Below are positions 41,629-50,868 of a stretch of DNA of 64,000 nucleotides, in pieces. The DNA comes from Arthrobacter cryoconiti (GTDB lineage Bacteria > Actinomycetota > Actinomycetes > Actinomycetales > Micrococcaceae), in NCBI RefSeq assembly GCF_020905375.1, contig NZ_JAJJBU010000003.1, positions 372,001 through 436,000 of the forward strand. Reading direction: 5' to 3'. The stretch's first letter is position 1. Every line of letters begins with the position of its first letter. The translations under genes were made by a program, and so were the position numbers. The notes under the pieces are model-generated. The model worked only from the letters and a program-made list of their open reading frames with translations. It ran no database searches and had not been told where the DNA came from.

Positions 41629-43136
41629 TGAGCGTTGATACCATCTTGAGCTTTGAAGAAGCCATGGAAAAGTATGATCCCGTCTTGGGCTTTGAGGTCC
41701 ACGTGGAGCTGAACACCAAGACCAAGATGTTCTCCTCCGCGCCTAACGAGTTTGGCGATGCGCCGAACACCAACGTCAACGAGGTGTGCCTGGGACTGCC
41801 CGGGGTGCTCCCGGTGGTCAACAAGAAAGCAGTGGAGTCCTCGATCCTGATCGGTTTGGCGCTGAACTGCAAGATTGCTGAGCATTGCACCTTTGCTCGT
41901 AAGCAGTATTTTTATCCTGACACCCCGAAGAACTTCCAGACCTCCCAGTACGAGGACCCGATCTGCTACGACGGTTGGTTGGACATTGAATTGGAAGACG
42001 GCACGATCTTCCGTGTGGAGATCGAACGCGCCCACATGGAAGAGGATGCTGGCAAACTCACTCATATGGGTGGTGCTACGGGTCGTATCCAGGGCGCAGA
42101 CTTCTCCTTGGTGGATTACAACCGCTCCGGCGTGCCGCTGGTGGAAATCGTCACCAAGCCAATCGAGGGAGCGGGTTCCCGCGCCCCTGAACTGGCGAAG
42201 GCTTACGTCGCCGCTGTGCGGGAGATCGTGAAGAACTTGGGCGTCTCGGATGCCAAGATGGAACGTGGGAATGTGCGTTGCGACGCCAACGTTTCATTGC
42301 GTCCGTATGGCCAGGAAAAGTTTGGGACGCGTACAGAGACGAAGAACGTGAACTCCTTGCGCGCCGTCGAGAACGCTGTGAAGTTTGAGATTCAGCGCCA
42401 TGGCGCCGTTCTGGATTCTGGTGTGAAAATTATTCAGGAAACCCGCCACTGGCACGAGGACACCAAGTCGACGACGTCCGGGCGCCCCAAGTCCGACGCC
42501 GACGATTACCGGTACTTCCCGGAGCCGGATTTGGTGCCGATTGTCACCACATCCGAATGGGTGGAAGAATTGCGCTCCCGCCTGCCCGAGCCGCCAGCTG
42601 CCCGCCGCAAGCGTCTGCAAGCGGATTGGGGCTACACGGATCTGGAGTTCCGCGACGTTGTCAACGCCGCACTGTTGGACGAAATTGAGGAGACGGTCAC
42701 TGCCGGAGCCTCGGCTGCGGCAGCCCGCAAGTGGTGGATGGGTGAGATTGCTCGGCGCGCAAAGCTGGCCGACGTCGACCCCGCAGCTTTGGGTGTCAGC
42801 CCTGCCGTCGTTGTGGAAATTGAGAAGCTCATCGCTTCCGGTGCCATCAATGACAAGCTGGCCCGCAAAGTTCTGGACGGCGTTCTTGAAGGTGAGGGGA
42901 CGCCGAGCGAAATCGTTGCGAAGCGTGGCCTCGCAGTGGTTTCCGACGATGCCCCGCTGCAAAAGGCGATCGATGAGGCACTAGCTGCACAGCCCGATGT
43001 TGCTGCGAAGATTCGCGCTGGGAAGATTCAGGCAGTCGGAGCCATCGTGGGCGGTGTCATGAAGGCCACCCGTGGACAGGCCGACGCCGGCCGCGTGCGT
43101 GAGCTGATCTTGGCCACACTTGGAGTCGAAGGCTAA
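41628..43136 (+). CDS. gatB: Asp-tRNA(Asn)/Glu-tRNA(Gln) amidotransferase subunit B
   Basis: A 502-residue GatB that activates the tRNA-bound Asp/Glu and accepts ammonia from GatA. It has the family start LGFEVHVELNTKTKMFSSAP, the GatB cradle motifs (YDGWLDIELEDG; DYNRSGVPLVEIVTKP; CDANVSLRP) and the C-terminal YqeY-like tail ending KATRGQADAGRVRELI. It completes gatCAB and is followed by a long perfect palindrome. Confidence 0.98.
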   Translation: MSVDTILSFEEAMEKYDPVLGFEVHVELNTKTKMFSSAPNEFGDAPNTNVNEVCLGLPGVLPVVNKKAVESSILIGLALNCKIAEHCTFARKQYFYPDTPKNFQTSQYEDPICYDGWLDIELEDGTIFRVEIERAHMEEDAGKLTHMGGATGRIQGADFSLVDYNRSGVPLVEIVTKPIEGAGSRAPELAKAYVAAVREIVKNLGVSDAKMERGNVRCDANVSLRPYGQEKFGTRTETKNVNSLRAVENAVKFEIQRHGAVLDSGVKIIQETRHWHEDTKSTTSGRPKSDADDYRYFPEPDLVPIVTTSEWVEELRSRLPEPPAARRKRLQADWGYTDLEFRDVVNAALLDEIEETVTAGASAAAARKWWMGEIARRAKLADVDPAALGVSPAVVVEIEKLIASGAINDKLARKVLDGVLEGEGTPSEIVAKRGLAVVSDDAPLQKAIDEALAAQPDVAAKIRAGKIQAVGAIVGGVMKATRGQADAGRVRELILATLGVEG

Positions 43137-43149
43137 CACCAGGTCATGG

Positions 43150-43211
43150 CGGCGCCTGTTTGCGCTTTTCGCGCCCGGTTAACCGGGCGCGAAAAGCGCA
43201 AACAGGCGCCG
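43150..43211. terminator. 62-bp perfect palindrome after gatB (probable terminator)
   Basis: Both strands read identically over 62 bases, centred on GGTTAACC, with no loop. The arms contain GGCGCCTGTTTGCGCTTTTC. It starts 13 bases after the gatB stop and ends 33 bases before the next gene. It likely folds in RNA as a terminator. There is no T-run, so Rho-independent action is less certain. Confidence 0.8.
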
Positions 43212-43244
43212 TTGCTGTAACTGGCGGCATGGGAGGATGAACGC

Positions 43245-44057
43245 ATGAGTTATGTTTGGGAAATCCGTGCCCGAGTCCAGTTCGAGGGGGACTCCCACGT
43301 CATGGAGGACAGCTGTGGATTTTTCGGCCGGCACGCGTGGGTGATCGACGGTGCCACACCATTACTTGAACAAATAGGACTACCTGCAAGTTCTGACCCG
43401 CAATGGCTGGCCCAGACACTGTCTCTGGCGTTCGCTACGGCCGCTCTCCATGCTGCTGATAGCCGTTCGCTACTTGCGAGTGCTCTAGAGGCCATTGATG
43501 CTGCCGCTATACCGTTGGTAGGTCACGAAATTACGCGTTTTCCGAGTGCGGCCGTCTCAGTTTTGACCCTGACCGACGACGGCGTAGAGGTCGCTGGGCT
43601 GGCGGACTGCACCGTGGTGGTCGGCACCCTGGAAGGTGGAGTGCATATGGTGCGTGCCGAAGCTGCGGATGCTCGGGTGGACCTTGAGGCTGCACGCCGC
43701 ACCGTGGACGCGCCAGAACGGCACCGACTCCTTCGGCGTGATCGTGAATTGCGCAATACGCCCGGCAATTTGTGGGTGGCGCGGAGGGAAGCCAGAGCGG
43801 CGGACCATGCCCACGTGGAGCGTTTTGGGATGCCCGAAATCGTAGTTTTGGCCAGCGATGGAGCGTGGCGTGCGGTGGACCTTGGCTTGGTCAGCGGCCC
43901 CGAGGAGTTTCTTCAGCGCACCAGTTCCACTCTTGGTGCGCTGAATTTGATGCACGAACTACGGCGCAAACAAGCTGATATCGGCGAGGTTTCCGACGAT
44001 GCAACGGTGCTGACGCTGGCTCCCATCCCGGTCCAGGCACTGATCCCCTCGCCGTGA
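43245..44057 (+). CDS. PP2C-like phosphatase domain protein
   Basis: A 270-residue divergent PP2C-fold protein: EDSCGFFGRHAWVIDGAT replaces the usual DGMGG site, ASDGAWRAVD gives the second metal motif, and DDATVLTL the third. The glycine-rich part of motif 2 is altered, so activity is uncertain. It overlaps the downstream phosphotransferase-like gene by four bases, which suggests a functional pair. It is unrelated in position to the operonic PP2C at 22 kb. Confidence 0.8.
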   Translation: MSYVWEIRARVQFEGDSHVMEDSCGFFGRHAWVIDGATPLLEQIGLPASSDPQWLAQTLSLAFATAALHAADSRSLLASALEAIDAAAIPLVGHEITRFPSAAVSVLTLTDDGVEVAGLADCTVVVGTLEGGVHMVRAEAADARVDLEAARRTVDAPERHRLLRRDRELRNTPGNLWVARREARAADHAHVERFGMPEIVVLASDGAWRAVDLGLVSGPEEFLQRTSSTLGALNLMHELRRKQADIGEVSDDATVLTLAPIPVQALIPSP

Positions 44058-45016
44058 ACACGCGCATGGGTTGGCTGGAGTTGCCGCCGAACGTCAGAAC
44101 TGGCGTCGAGGAACTGCTTGGAGAGCGGGTGATCGAGGCGGCCACACAATCTGGTGGTTTCTCTCCGGGCTCCGCGGACCGGGTGCGCTTGGCCTCCGGC
44201 CGGCGGGTATTTGTCAAAGCCGTCAGCTCCGAAGTCAACCTGGACTCCGCGCTCTTGCACCGCCGCGAAGCCATTATTACCGCAGCGCTCCCGCCAGGTG
44301 TACCCGCGCCGGATCTGCTGGGCATCTACGACGACGGCATCTGGGTCGCGTTGGCCTTAGCCGACGTTGACGGATCGCACCCGCGTAGACCGTGGGCTGA
44401 TGCGCAGGCTTCCTCGGTGCTGACAGCGTTGGAGGAAATTGGTGCGGTGCCCCTGCCTCCCGGGTTGGAGTTGGCGCGCAGCGAAGTTACTTTGCGGAGA
44501 GCGTTTATGGGTTGGGAAAAGCTGCACAAGCACCCACTCGACTCATTGGATTCTTGGGCGGACAGCAATCTGGAGTTGCTGATTCAACTGGCCCGCCGAG
44601 GGACAGCCGCCATGGCGGGGGAGTCGTTGGTCCACGGGGATCTAAGGGCTGACAACATTCTCTTAACCACTCAGGGCGTCATGTTGATCGACTGGCCCCA
44701 CGCAAATCGGGGTGCTCCTTGGCTTGATTGCCTCTCAGTGCTCATTGATGTCAATACTGACCACCCGCCCGGTCATGCGCAGTCAATGGTGGCTCGGTCT
44801 AGAATCCTGGCTGGGGTCGATCCGCGTGATGTGACTGGAGTCCTCGCTGGCTGGGCCGGCTACTATTTGGAGATGTCCCGACGGGAGCCACCTCCCGGTA
44901 TTGACTCATTGCGCAGTTTCCAGCGAAAAGTGGCCGACGCCCTAATCCGGTGGTTGCGTCAACGCCTGGGCAACTCACCCGGCGACGGTGCGGAATCCGG
45001 CGTTGCCACTGGCTGA
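44054..45016 (+). CDS. Aminoglycoside phosphotransferase (APH)-family kinase
   Basis: The GTG start overlaps the preceding stop. The 320-residue protein has the APH/choline-kinase catalytic loop LVHGDLRADNILL and the metal-binding LIDWPHANRGAPWLD, with an N-lobe Lys in RVFVKAVS. Such chromosomal members phosphorylate many small molecules, so drug resistance should not be assumed. Its 3' end overlaps the convergent formylglycine-enzyme gene by 42 bases. Confidence 0.9.
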   Translation: MNTRMGWLELPPNVRTGVEELLGERVIEAATQSGGFSPGSADRVRLASGRRVFVKAVSSEVNLDSALLHRREAIITAALPPGVPAPDLLGIYDDGIWVALALADVDGSHPRRPWADAQASSVLTALEEIGAVPLPPGLELARSEVTLRRAFMGWEKLHKHPLDSLDSWADSNLELLIQLARRGTAAMAGESLVHGDLRADNILLTTQGVMLIDWPHANRGAPWLDCLSVLIDVNTDHPPGHAQSMVARSRILAGVDPRDVTGVLAGWAGYYLEMSRREPPPGIDSLRSFQRKVADALIRWLRQRLGNSPGDGAESGVATG

Positions 45017-45991
45017 TTCGGGGGAGTTGGAACTACGGGCTGCCAGACGGTAGCGGTTGCAGTAGGACTCATGGCATAGGTAGGAACCTCCGCGCATGAC
45101 GCGCCCACGCCCGATCGTTGGTCCGGGAGGATCATCAACGATGCCTTTGGCGAGGCAGCTTTTATAGTATTTGGGTAGGAACCAATCAGCACACCACTCC
45201 CACACATTCCCGCTGGTTTGGAATAGTCCGTAGCCGTTGGGCAAAAAGCTGCGCACCGGCGCTGTGGTGAGAAAACCGTCCTCGCCCGTGTTCTCGTCCG
45301 GGAACGTGCCCTGAAAAATATTGCAATGGTGAAGTGTGCGTCCGTCCTCGGCCGTGCCATGCAACTCGTTGCCCCACGGATACCGGTTCTGTGTCAGCGT
45401 GCCCCGGGCGGCGTACTCCCATTGGGCTTCAGTGGGCAGCGCCCGCCCGGCCCAGGCACAGTAAGCAAGTGCATCGTTGTGGGATACCTGTGTCACTGGA
45501 TGATCCGGGATCTCGACCCAGTTCGAGGAAGGGCCGGCGGGGTGTGCCCAGTCGGCGCCGCGCACGTTAAGCCACCACGGCGTTCCGGCGGCGGTGCCAA
45601 GAATGTCTTTCTTTTGGGCCGCAACGGCTAAATGAAATACTGCGGAGCTGCCGTAAACTTCCGATTCCGTGCGGTGGCCGGTGGCATCAACGAACTCCGC
45701 AAACTGGGCGTTGCTGACGGCGGTCGCATCGATTCTGAACGCGGAAATATTTACTGGGTGGACGGGTGTCTCTCCGTCGGCTGGATAACCTTCGTCAAAA
45801 GGGTCACCCATACTAAAACAACCGGCGGGAATGGGAACGTCACGGTTGCTGGCCCCTGTGCTGGCAGAAGTGCGTGCAGACATCGGGTTGGCCGCCGGGT
45901 GCCGTCCCACACTGAGGGGGGACGGCACCGCGATTCCGGGCTGTTCGCCGGTGATGGGGGGACGTTCGCCTGGGCTGCAGCAACCTGACAA
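44975..45991 (-). CDS. Formylglycine-generating enzyme (SUMF1/FGE family)
   Basis: FGE oxidises a cysteine in sulfatases to formylglycine. The start is TTG with AAGGAG six bases upstream, and the encoded leader (SGCCSPGE) resembles actinobacterial FGE leaders. The 338-residue protein has the FGE-sulfatase domain: IPAGCFSMGD, LPTEAQWEYAARG, GNVWEWCADWF and RGGSYLCHESYCNRYR. The active-site cysteine pair is present (Cys306 and Cys311), followed by the NSPESASGNAGFR signature, so it looks like a genuine FGE rather than EgtB/PvdO. No sulfatase is nearby. It is 96 bp downstream of pepC on the same strand. Confidence 0.92.
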   Translation of the reverse strand: MSGCCSPGERPPITGEQPGIAVPSPLSVGRHPAANPMSARTSASTGASNRDVPIPAGCFSMGDPFDEGYPADGETPVHPVNISAFRIDATAVSNAQFAEFVDATGHRTESEVYGSSAVFHLAVAAQKKDILGTAAGTPWWLNVRGADWAHPAGPSSNWVEIPDHPVTQVSHNDALAYCAWAGRALPTEAQWEYAARGTLTQNRYPWGNELHGTAEDGRTLHHCNIFQGTFPDENTGEDGFLTTAPVRSFLPNGYGLFQTSGNVWEWCADWFLPKYYKSCLAKGIVDDPPGPTIGRGRVMRGGSYLCHESYCNRYRLAARSSNSPESASGNAGFRTVAG

Positions 45992-46087
45992 TGTGCTCTC
46001 CTTCGAAGGGTGATTGATGGTGAGTTTTTGATGTCGGCGGCAAAACCCAAGTAAGTCGTATCTTGCACAAGCTAGGTGAGCACCAGC

Positions 46088-47449
46088 TTATGCGAGTGCG
46101 CCCATGGGATCCCATGCTGGCAGCACGGTGGGTTCGGTCTCAAGTGCCTGCACTAGCTCTGAAGATAGACGGCTCTTCTCCACCACAATCTCGAAGACGT
46201 AGTCATCGAACCAGTTGTCGGCCATGGTGTAAAAGCCTTGGTCACCATTTTCTTCGCCCCAGCTGTTCTCTACGCGCCAGCGGCGAGTCTGGCCTTCAAG
46301 AACATCCACACCGGTCAGTAGCATGGCGTGCGTCATAGCTGATGCCCCGTAACGGACGCGGGTTTCTTTATCCATGGCTAGCTCGGCGTCGTAGAGACCC
46401 GCGTAGTCGTAGAGACGTGCATCCCAGATCCCGTCTTTTCGCGCCATCTGAGGTCCTACATCACAGCCGAACCAAACGGGCTGCCCGTCCAAAATGGCTT
46501 CCTTGGCTAAACGTTTGGCAAGGCTGATGTCCACGTTCAGGTAACGTACCGGTGCCGCCCCCACCACATTGCCCAGGTGTTCCACTGTTAGAGTGCTGCC
46601 CTTGGGATGCTCGGCTCGAGGATCATCAACCAAGCAGACATAGTCGCTAAGAGTGATGGTGGTGTATTTGGCTAGGAATTCCTGCGGGGTCAGCACTCCC
46701 TCGCGATGGAACACTTTCTTGTCATCGCTATAGTCCCATTCGAAGGAAGTGGGCGGTGTGCCAAGGTGCAGGGAGAGGATCCGGTGAACTTCGGTGATGA
46801 TCCGTTCACGTGCCTGATCTTCGCCGGCCACGTCACCGGCATTGCGCAGAGTGCGTAATTCATGTGCGCCGCGGCGCAATAAGGAGGCGAGAACTGAATT
46901 CATCCGGCCAGTGTTGGAGGAGGATTCAGTTTCCGGCATGGCGGACTTGGGGACGGCACCGTACTTGGTGAAGATGTTCACGGCCATGTCCCACTGGCCG
47001 CCGTCGCCCATCACCGTCTGGAGCAGGTAGGAAACCAGGCGGTCGTCCTCGGGCCGCTCCGCGGTTTCCAGGATGGACTGCATAAAGTAGTTGGCGCGCT
47101 CCAACTTATCGAAGTACATGGCGTAATTTTGGGAGAATTCAAACTCTTTGACATCCATGACCTCCTTGGCGCCGGTGCGCAAAAGGTTCAATGCTGCGAA
47201 GAGCCAGCACCTTCCGGACTTCTTCTGGTTGGTGACTTTCCAGTCATCGATGCGGTTGGAGACAGTAGTGGAAAGAGAAGTGGCCAGCTGATGGTCGACG
47301 GCGAGCTCGTCAACGCTGACTCGTGCAATGGCATTTTGCGTACGTTTGAGGACCGGATCGGCGGCGAATGAGTTGTGCAGGGCCGCGACGTGACCGGGAG
47401 TCAGGGAAGAGGCGTGGGAAGTGACGGAGAGATCTGTGATCGTAGTCAT
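46088..47449 (-). CDS. pepC: Aminopeptidase C (bleomycin hydrolase family, C1B)
   Basis: A cytoplasmic papain-like aminopeptidase that trims peptides. I prefer ATG 47449 (MTTITDLSV), which gives 453 residues, over an upstream in-frame TTG. The catalytic Cys81 lies in SGRCWLFAALNLLR, the His in MTHAMLLTG and the Asn in VENSWGEENGDQG. A GGAAG ribosome site is just upstream. Length matches PepC of other bacteria. It lies 65 bp downstream of the LysR gene and may share its transcript. Confidence 0.95.
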   Translation of the reverse strand: MTTITDLSVTSHASSLTPGHVAALHNSFAADPVLKRTQNAIARVSVDELAVDHQLATSLSTTVSNRIDDWKVTNQKKSGRCWLFAALNLLRTGAKEVMDVKEFEFSQNYAMYFDKLERANYFMQSILETAERPEDDRLVSYLLQTVMGDGGQWDMAVNIFTKYGAVPKSAMPETESSSNTGRMNSVLASLLRRGAHELRTLRNAGDVAGEDQARERIITEVHRILSLHLGTPPTSFEWDYSDDKKVFHREGVLTPQEFLAKYTTITLSDYVCLVDDPRAEHPKGSTLTVEHLGNVVGAAPVRYLNVDISLAKRLAKEAILDGQPVWFGCDVGPQMARKDGIWDARLYDYAGLYDAELAMDKETRVRYGASAMTHAMLLTGVDVLEGQTRRWRVENSWGEENGDQGFYTMADNWFDDYVFEIVVEKSRLSSELVQALETEPTVLPAWDPMGALA

Positions 47450-47514
47450 GTCTTCCGTTCTATCCTGATTCGGGTGCCGCAGCAAACTTCCAGCTAAGAC
47501 TGATAGTGCGAAGT

Positions 47515-48447
47515 TCAGCGCACCATCTCGCTCATGACGAGCGCGAGGGCATCAGCGACCAGCATCACAGATGTGCGTTTTAGATTCTCCGGACGGACCA
47601 ACAGGTCGATCCGGCGTCGCGTGCTGATCCCTGTCAGCGGCCGTAGCGTCACGCCGGGGCTCAGCGCGGGACTTGACGTGAACCGGGGAAGTAAGCCGAT
47701 GACGTCCCCGGTGGAGACCAATGCTGCTGCCGTGGAGTAGTCGTTGATCCGATGAACCACATTTACCGGGCGGCTGGCCACCGCACCAATAGCGGAAAGG
47801 ACGTCGGCAGGAGAGTAACCGCTGCGGCTGGCAACCCACGGATAGTTCACCACGTCCTGTGGGGACAAAGACTCGTGCGCTGCCAGGGGGTGATCCACGG
47901 CCAAGGCGATATCCAAGGGTTCGTGGGCGAGAGGGATCACGTGGACTTGCTTCTGTGGCCAGGCAGGGCTGTGATCCATCCTGTGTGCTAGCACCAGATC
48001 GTAGCGCGCCGTCAGTGCGGGAAAGTCTTGCTGGGCAACGTCCTCGTCGGTGAGCCGGACCCGGGGAACGCCCGCTGCGCCGTCGCTCTCATTCTCACGC
48101 AGTAGCGCCAGCCGGCGCACGAGTGGGGCGAAGAGCGCCTGGCCTGCGCTGTGGAAGCCGCTCACAGAGACGGTGCCGGAGCCGTCGTGCTGGTAAACGC
48201 CAATGGCAGCGTGTGCCGTGGCCATGGCGTTGATGACGTCGGCGCCGGCGTCGGCCAGTACCTTTCCAGCATCCGTGAGGACCAGATTTCTGCCGTCTTT
48301 GCGGGTCAGCGGCGTATCAACTTGGCGTTGCAGGAGGGAGATTTGCTGGGATACGGCGGATGGGGTGACAGACAGGGCCTCGGCGACAGCTTTGACACTC
48401 CCCAGTTCGCCGAGCTCGCGCAGCATTTGCAGTTGATGAAGTTCCAC
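47515..48447 (-). CDS. LysR-family transcriptional regulator
   Basis: A 310-residue LTTR: N-terminal winged helix (LHQLQMLRELGELGSVKAVA; VTPSAVSQQISLLQ, about residues 3-60) and a substrate-binding domain. It is divergent from tdh-kbl, and the shared intergenic region has nested inverted repeats. It is therefore a good candidate regulator of threonine catabolism and of itself. The effector is unknown. Confidence 0.93.
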   Translation of the reverse strand: MELHQLQMLRELGELGSVKAVAEALSVTPSAVSQQISLLQRQVDTPLTRKDGRNLVLTDAGKVLADAGADVINAMATAHAAIGVYQHDGSGTVSVSGFHSAGQALFAPLVRRLALLRENESDGAAGVPRVRLTDEDVAQQDFPALTARYDLVLAHRMDHSPAWPQKQVHVIPLAHEPLDIALAVDHPLAAHESLSPQDVVNYPWVASRSGYSPADVLSAIGAVASRPVNVVHRINDYSTAAALVSTGDVIGLLPRFTSSPALSPGVTLRPLTGISTRRRIDLLVRPENLKRTSVMLVADALALVMSEMVR

Positions 48448-48458
48448 GCCGCCAGCTT

Positions 48459-48514
48459 ATCATTTAGCATTCGCTTAATCGATGATGGAGTAAATGTCGA
48501 TTGTGCTAAATGAT
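48459..48514. promoter_or_regulatory. Nested inverted repeats in the LysR / tdh divergent region
   Basis: Outer arms ATCATTTAGCA (48459-48469) and TGCTAAATGAT (48504-48514) are perfect 11-bp complements. Inside them AATCGA (48477-48482) and TCGATT (48497-48502) form a second inverted pair. Position and AT-rich arms fit a LysR operator controlling both directions. A weak TTGTGC-17-TGTAAT promoter for tdh (48501-48529) would overlap the right arm. Confidence 0.6.
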
Positions 48515-48564
48515 TTTAAAGACTGTAATGGGTAAGCCAACCCCTAAGAACAGGAAAGTCGCCC

Positions 48565-49614
48565 ATGAAAGCTCTGTATAAGTCCGGCGCTCACGCAGGA
48601 TTCGAACTTGTCGACCGTCCCGAGCCGGAACCTGGTGTCCGCGACGTGAAAATTAAGGTCGCAGCAGCGGGCCTCTGCGGCACTGACTTACACATCCAAT
48701 CTTGGGACGCATGGGCCGCCGCAAACATTAACGCTCCGCTGATTGCCGGGCACGAATTTTACGGAGAAGTTGTAGAGGTTGGCCGGGACGTCCACAGCGT
48801 GGCGGTGGGAGACCGGGTATCCGGAGAAGGCCACGTGGTCTGCGGAATGTGCCGCAACTGCCGTGCGGGCCGCCGCCATATGTGCATCAACACGGTTTCT
48901 GTGGGTGTCCAGCGCGACGGCGCTTTCGCTGAGTACGTTGTTATCCCAGAATCAAATGTGTGGGTCCATCACGATCCAACGGTGACCGCTGAACTAGGCG
49001 CCATCTTCGACCCCCTGGGCAATGCCGTCCACACGGCCCTCAGCTTTGGCCTGGTGGGAGAGGACGTGCTGATTACCGGTGCTGGGCCCATTGGGCTGAT
49101 GGCCGTGGCCGTGGCTCGTCATGCCGGAGCACGCAAGATCGCGATCACCGACGTCTCCGAACCGCGCCTGGCGATGGCAGCTTCGATGGGTGCCGATTTG
49201 GCCGTCAATGTCGCCAAGACCCGTCTCAAGGACGCCCAACGCGAGCTTGGTTTGCGGGAAGGCTTCGATGTAGGGATGGAAATGTCTGGCCATCCCACTG
49301 CTCTGCCGGAGATGATAGAGAACATGAACCACGGCGGCCGCATAGCTATGCTGGGCTTACCCAGTCAATCGATCGATATCAATTGGGGCAAAGTGGTCAC
49401 CCACATGCTCACGCTCAAGGGAATTTACGGTCGGGAAATGTTTGAAACCTGGTACGCCATGAGCGCCATGCTTTCCTCGAACCCGGTGTTGCGTAAGGCG
49501 GTATCTTCCGTGGTCACCGACAGGCTTCCTGCCACCGAGTGGGAGCAGGCGTTTGAGATCGCACGCTCAGGCCGGGGTGGCAAAGTTGTCCTTGACTGGT
49601 CCGTCTTCTCTTAG
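48565..49614 (+). CDS. tdh: L-threonine 3-dehydrogenase
   Basis: This zinc-dependent MDR-family enzyme oxidises L-threonine to 2-amino-3-ketobutyrate with NAD+. The 349-residue protein has catalytic zinc ligands Cys38 and His63-Glu64, structural zinc cysteines 93, 96, 99 and 107, and the Rossmann motif [17 protein letters not shown] precedes the ATG. It is followed within 31 bp by kbl, the enzyme for the next step, which confirms the threonine assignment within the wider dehydrogenase family. Confidence 0.96.
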   Translation: MKALYKSGAHAGFELVDRPEPEPGVRDVKIKVAAAGLCGTDLHIQSWDAWAAANINAPLIAGHEFYGEVVEVGRDVHSVAVGDRVSGEGHVVCGMCRNCRAGRRHMCINTVSVGVQRDGAFAEYVVIPESNVWVHHDPTVTAELGAIFDPLGNAVHTALSFGLVGEDVLITGAGPIGLMAVAVARHAGARKIAITDVSEPRLAMAASMGADLAVNVAKTRLKDAQRELGLREGFDVGMEMSGHPTALPEMIENMNHGGRIAMLGLPSQSIDINWGKVVTHMLTLKGIYGREMFETWYAMSAMLSSNPVLRKAVSSVVTDRLPATEWEQAFEIARSGRGGKVVLDWSVFS

Positions 49615-49645
49615 AACGCACGCCACTTTTTTACGAAGGAGCACC

Positions 49646-50863
49646 ATGTACACCTCGATGAAGGACCAGCTCAACGCTGAACTGGCAGAAATTCGCACCG
49701 CAGGCCTGTTCAAAACTGAGCGCGTCATCACTTCCGCCCAATCCAGCCACGTCACGGCCGGCCCGCTGGACGGTGCAGCGGCCCCCGTGCTGAACTTTTG
49801 CGCCAACAATTACCTTGGTCTCGCCGATCATCCCGAGATCATTGCCTGCGCCAAATCTGCCATGGACAGTCACGGTTTCGGCATGGCTAGTGTGCGCTTT
49901 ATCTGTGGCACACAGGACCTGCACTTACAGCTGGAGGCAGCGGTCTCGCGCTTCCTGGGCACCGAGGACACCATCCTCTTTTCCTCCTGCTTTGACGCCA
50001 ATGGCGGCGTTTTTGAATCGCTGTTCGGTGCCGAGGACGCCATCATCTCCGACGCCCTGAATCACGCCTCCATCATTGATGGCATCCGGTTGTCCAAGGC
50101 TGCACGCTTTCGCTATGCCAATCAGGACATGGCTGATTTGGAGCTTCAGTTGCAGGCCGCATCCGCATTGCACGACGGCGCCGGGGCACGACGTACGGTG
50201 ATCGTCACTGACGGTGTGTTCTCCATGGACGGGTTTCTAGCTCCGCTGGAGGCGATCTGCGATCTCGCCGAACAGTACGGGGCGCTTGTCATGGTGGATG
50301 ATTCCCATGCTGTTGGCTTTATGGGTTCCACCGGTGCCGGTACTCCAGAACATGCTGGCGTCAGCGAACGGATCGATATCTACACAGGTACCTTCGGAAA
50401 GGCTTTGGGAGGAGCCTCCGGTGGTTATGTGTCTGGCCGCCGCGAGATAGTAGCGATGCTGCGTCAGAAGGCACGTCCTTATCTGTTCTCCAACTCCCTG
50501 GCTCCGGCCATTGTTGCCGCCACACTCAAGGCGCTGGAACTTGTGGCTGGTTCTGCGGAGCTGCGCACCAAGCTCTTCGAAAACGCTGCTCTGTTCCGGC
50601 GTCGCATGTCCGAGGAGGGCTTTGAACTTCTGCCCGGCGAGCACGCGATAGTGCCCGTCATGTTCGGCGATGCTCTCGAAGCCGCCCGGGTGGCCGATTC
50701 CATGCTGTCCCATGGTGTCTACGTCACCGCGTTCAGCTTCCCCGTGGTGCCTCGAGGGGCCGCGCGCATCCGGGTCCAGCTCTCCGCGGCTCACAGCGCG
50801 GACGACGTCGAAGCCTGCGTGGGCGCTTTTGTCGCCGCGCGCAGCGGTAACGAAGCGGTTTAG
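49646..50863 (+). CDS. kbl: Glycine C-acetyltransferase (2-amino-3-ketobutyrate CoA ligase)
   Basis: ATG 49646 has AAGGAG at 49636-49641 and gives 405 residues. This PLP enzyme cleaves 2-amino-3-ketobutyrate with CoA into glycine and acetyl-CoA. The PLP lysine is Lys252 in [20 protein letters not shown] and [11 protein letters not shown] are further alpha-oxoamine synthase motifs. It completes threonine-to-glycine catabolism with tdh. Confidence 0.96.
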   Translation: MYTSMKDQLNAELAEIRTAGLFKTERVITSAQSSHVTAGPLDGAAAPVLNFCANNYLGLADHPEIIACAKSAMDSHGFGMASVRFICGTQDLHLQLEAAVSRFLGTEDTILFSSCFDANGGVFESLFGAEDAIISDALNHASIIDGIRLSKAARFRYANQDMADLELQLQAASALHDGAGARRTVIVTDGVFSMDGFLAPLEAICDLAEQYGALVMVDDSHAVGFMGSTGAGTPEHAGVSERIDIYTGTFGKALGGASGGYVSGRREIVAMLRQKARPYLFSNSLAPAIVAATLKALELVAGSAELRTKLFENAALFRRRMSEEGFELLPGEHAIVPVMFGDALEAARVADSMLSHGVYVTAFSFPVVPRGAARIRVQLSAAHSADDVEACVGAFVAARSGNEAV

Positions 50864-50868
50864 CGGCC

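Noticed and set aside
44054-45016. Aminoglycoside resistance gene
   Set aside because: The APH fold is shared by many housekeeping small-molecule kinases, and the gene is coupled to a PP2C-like gene with no sign of mobility.
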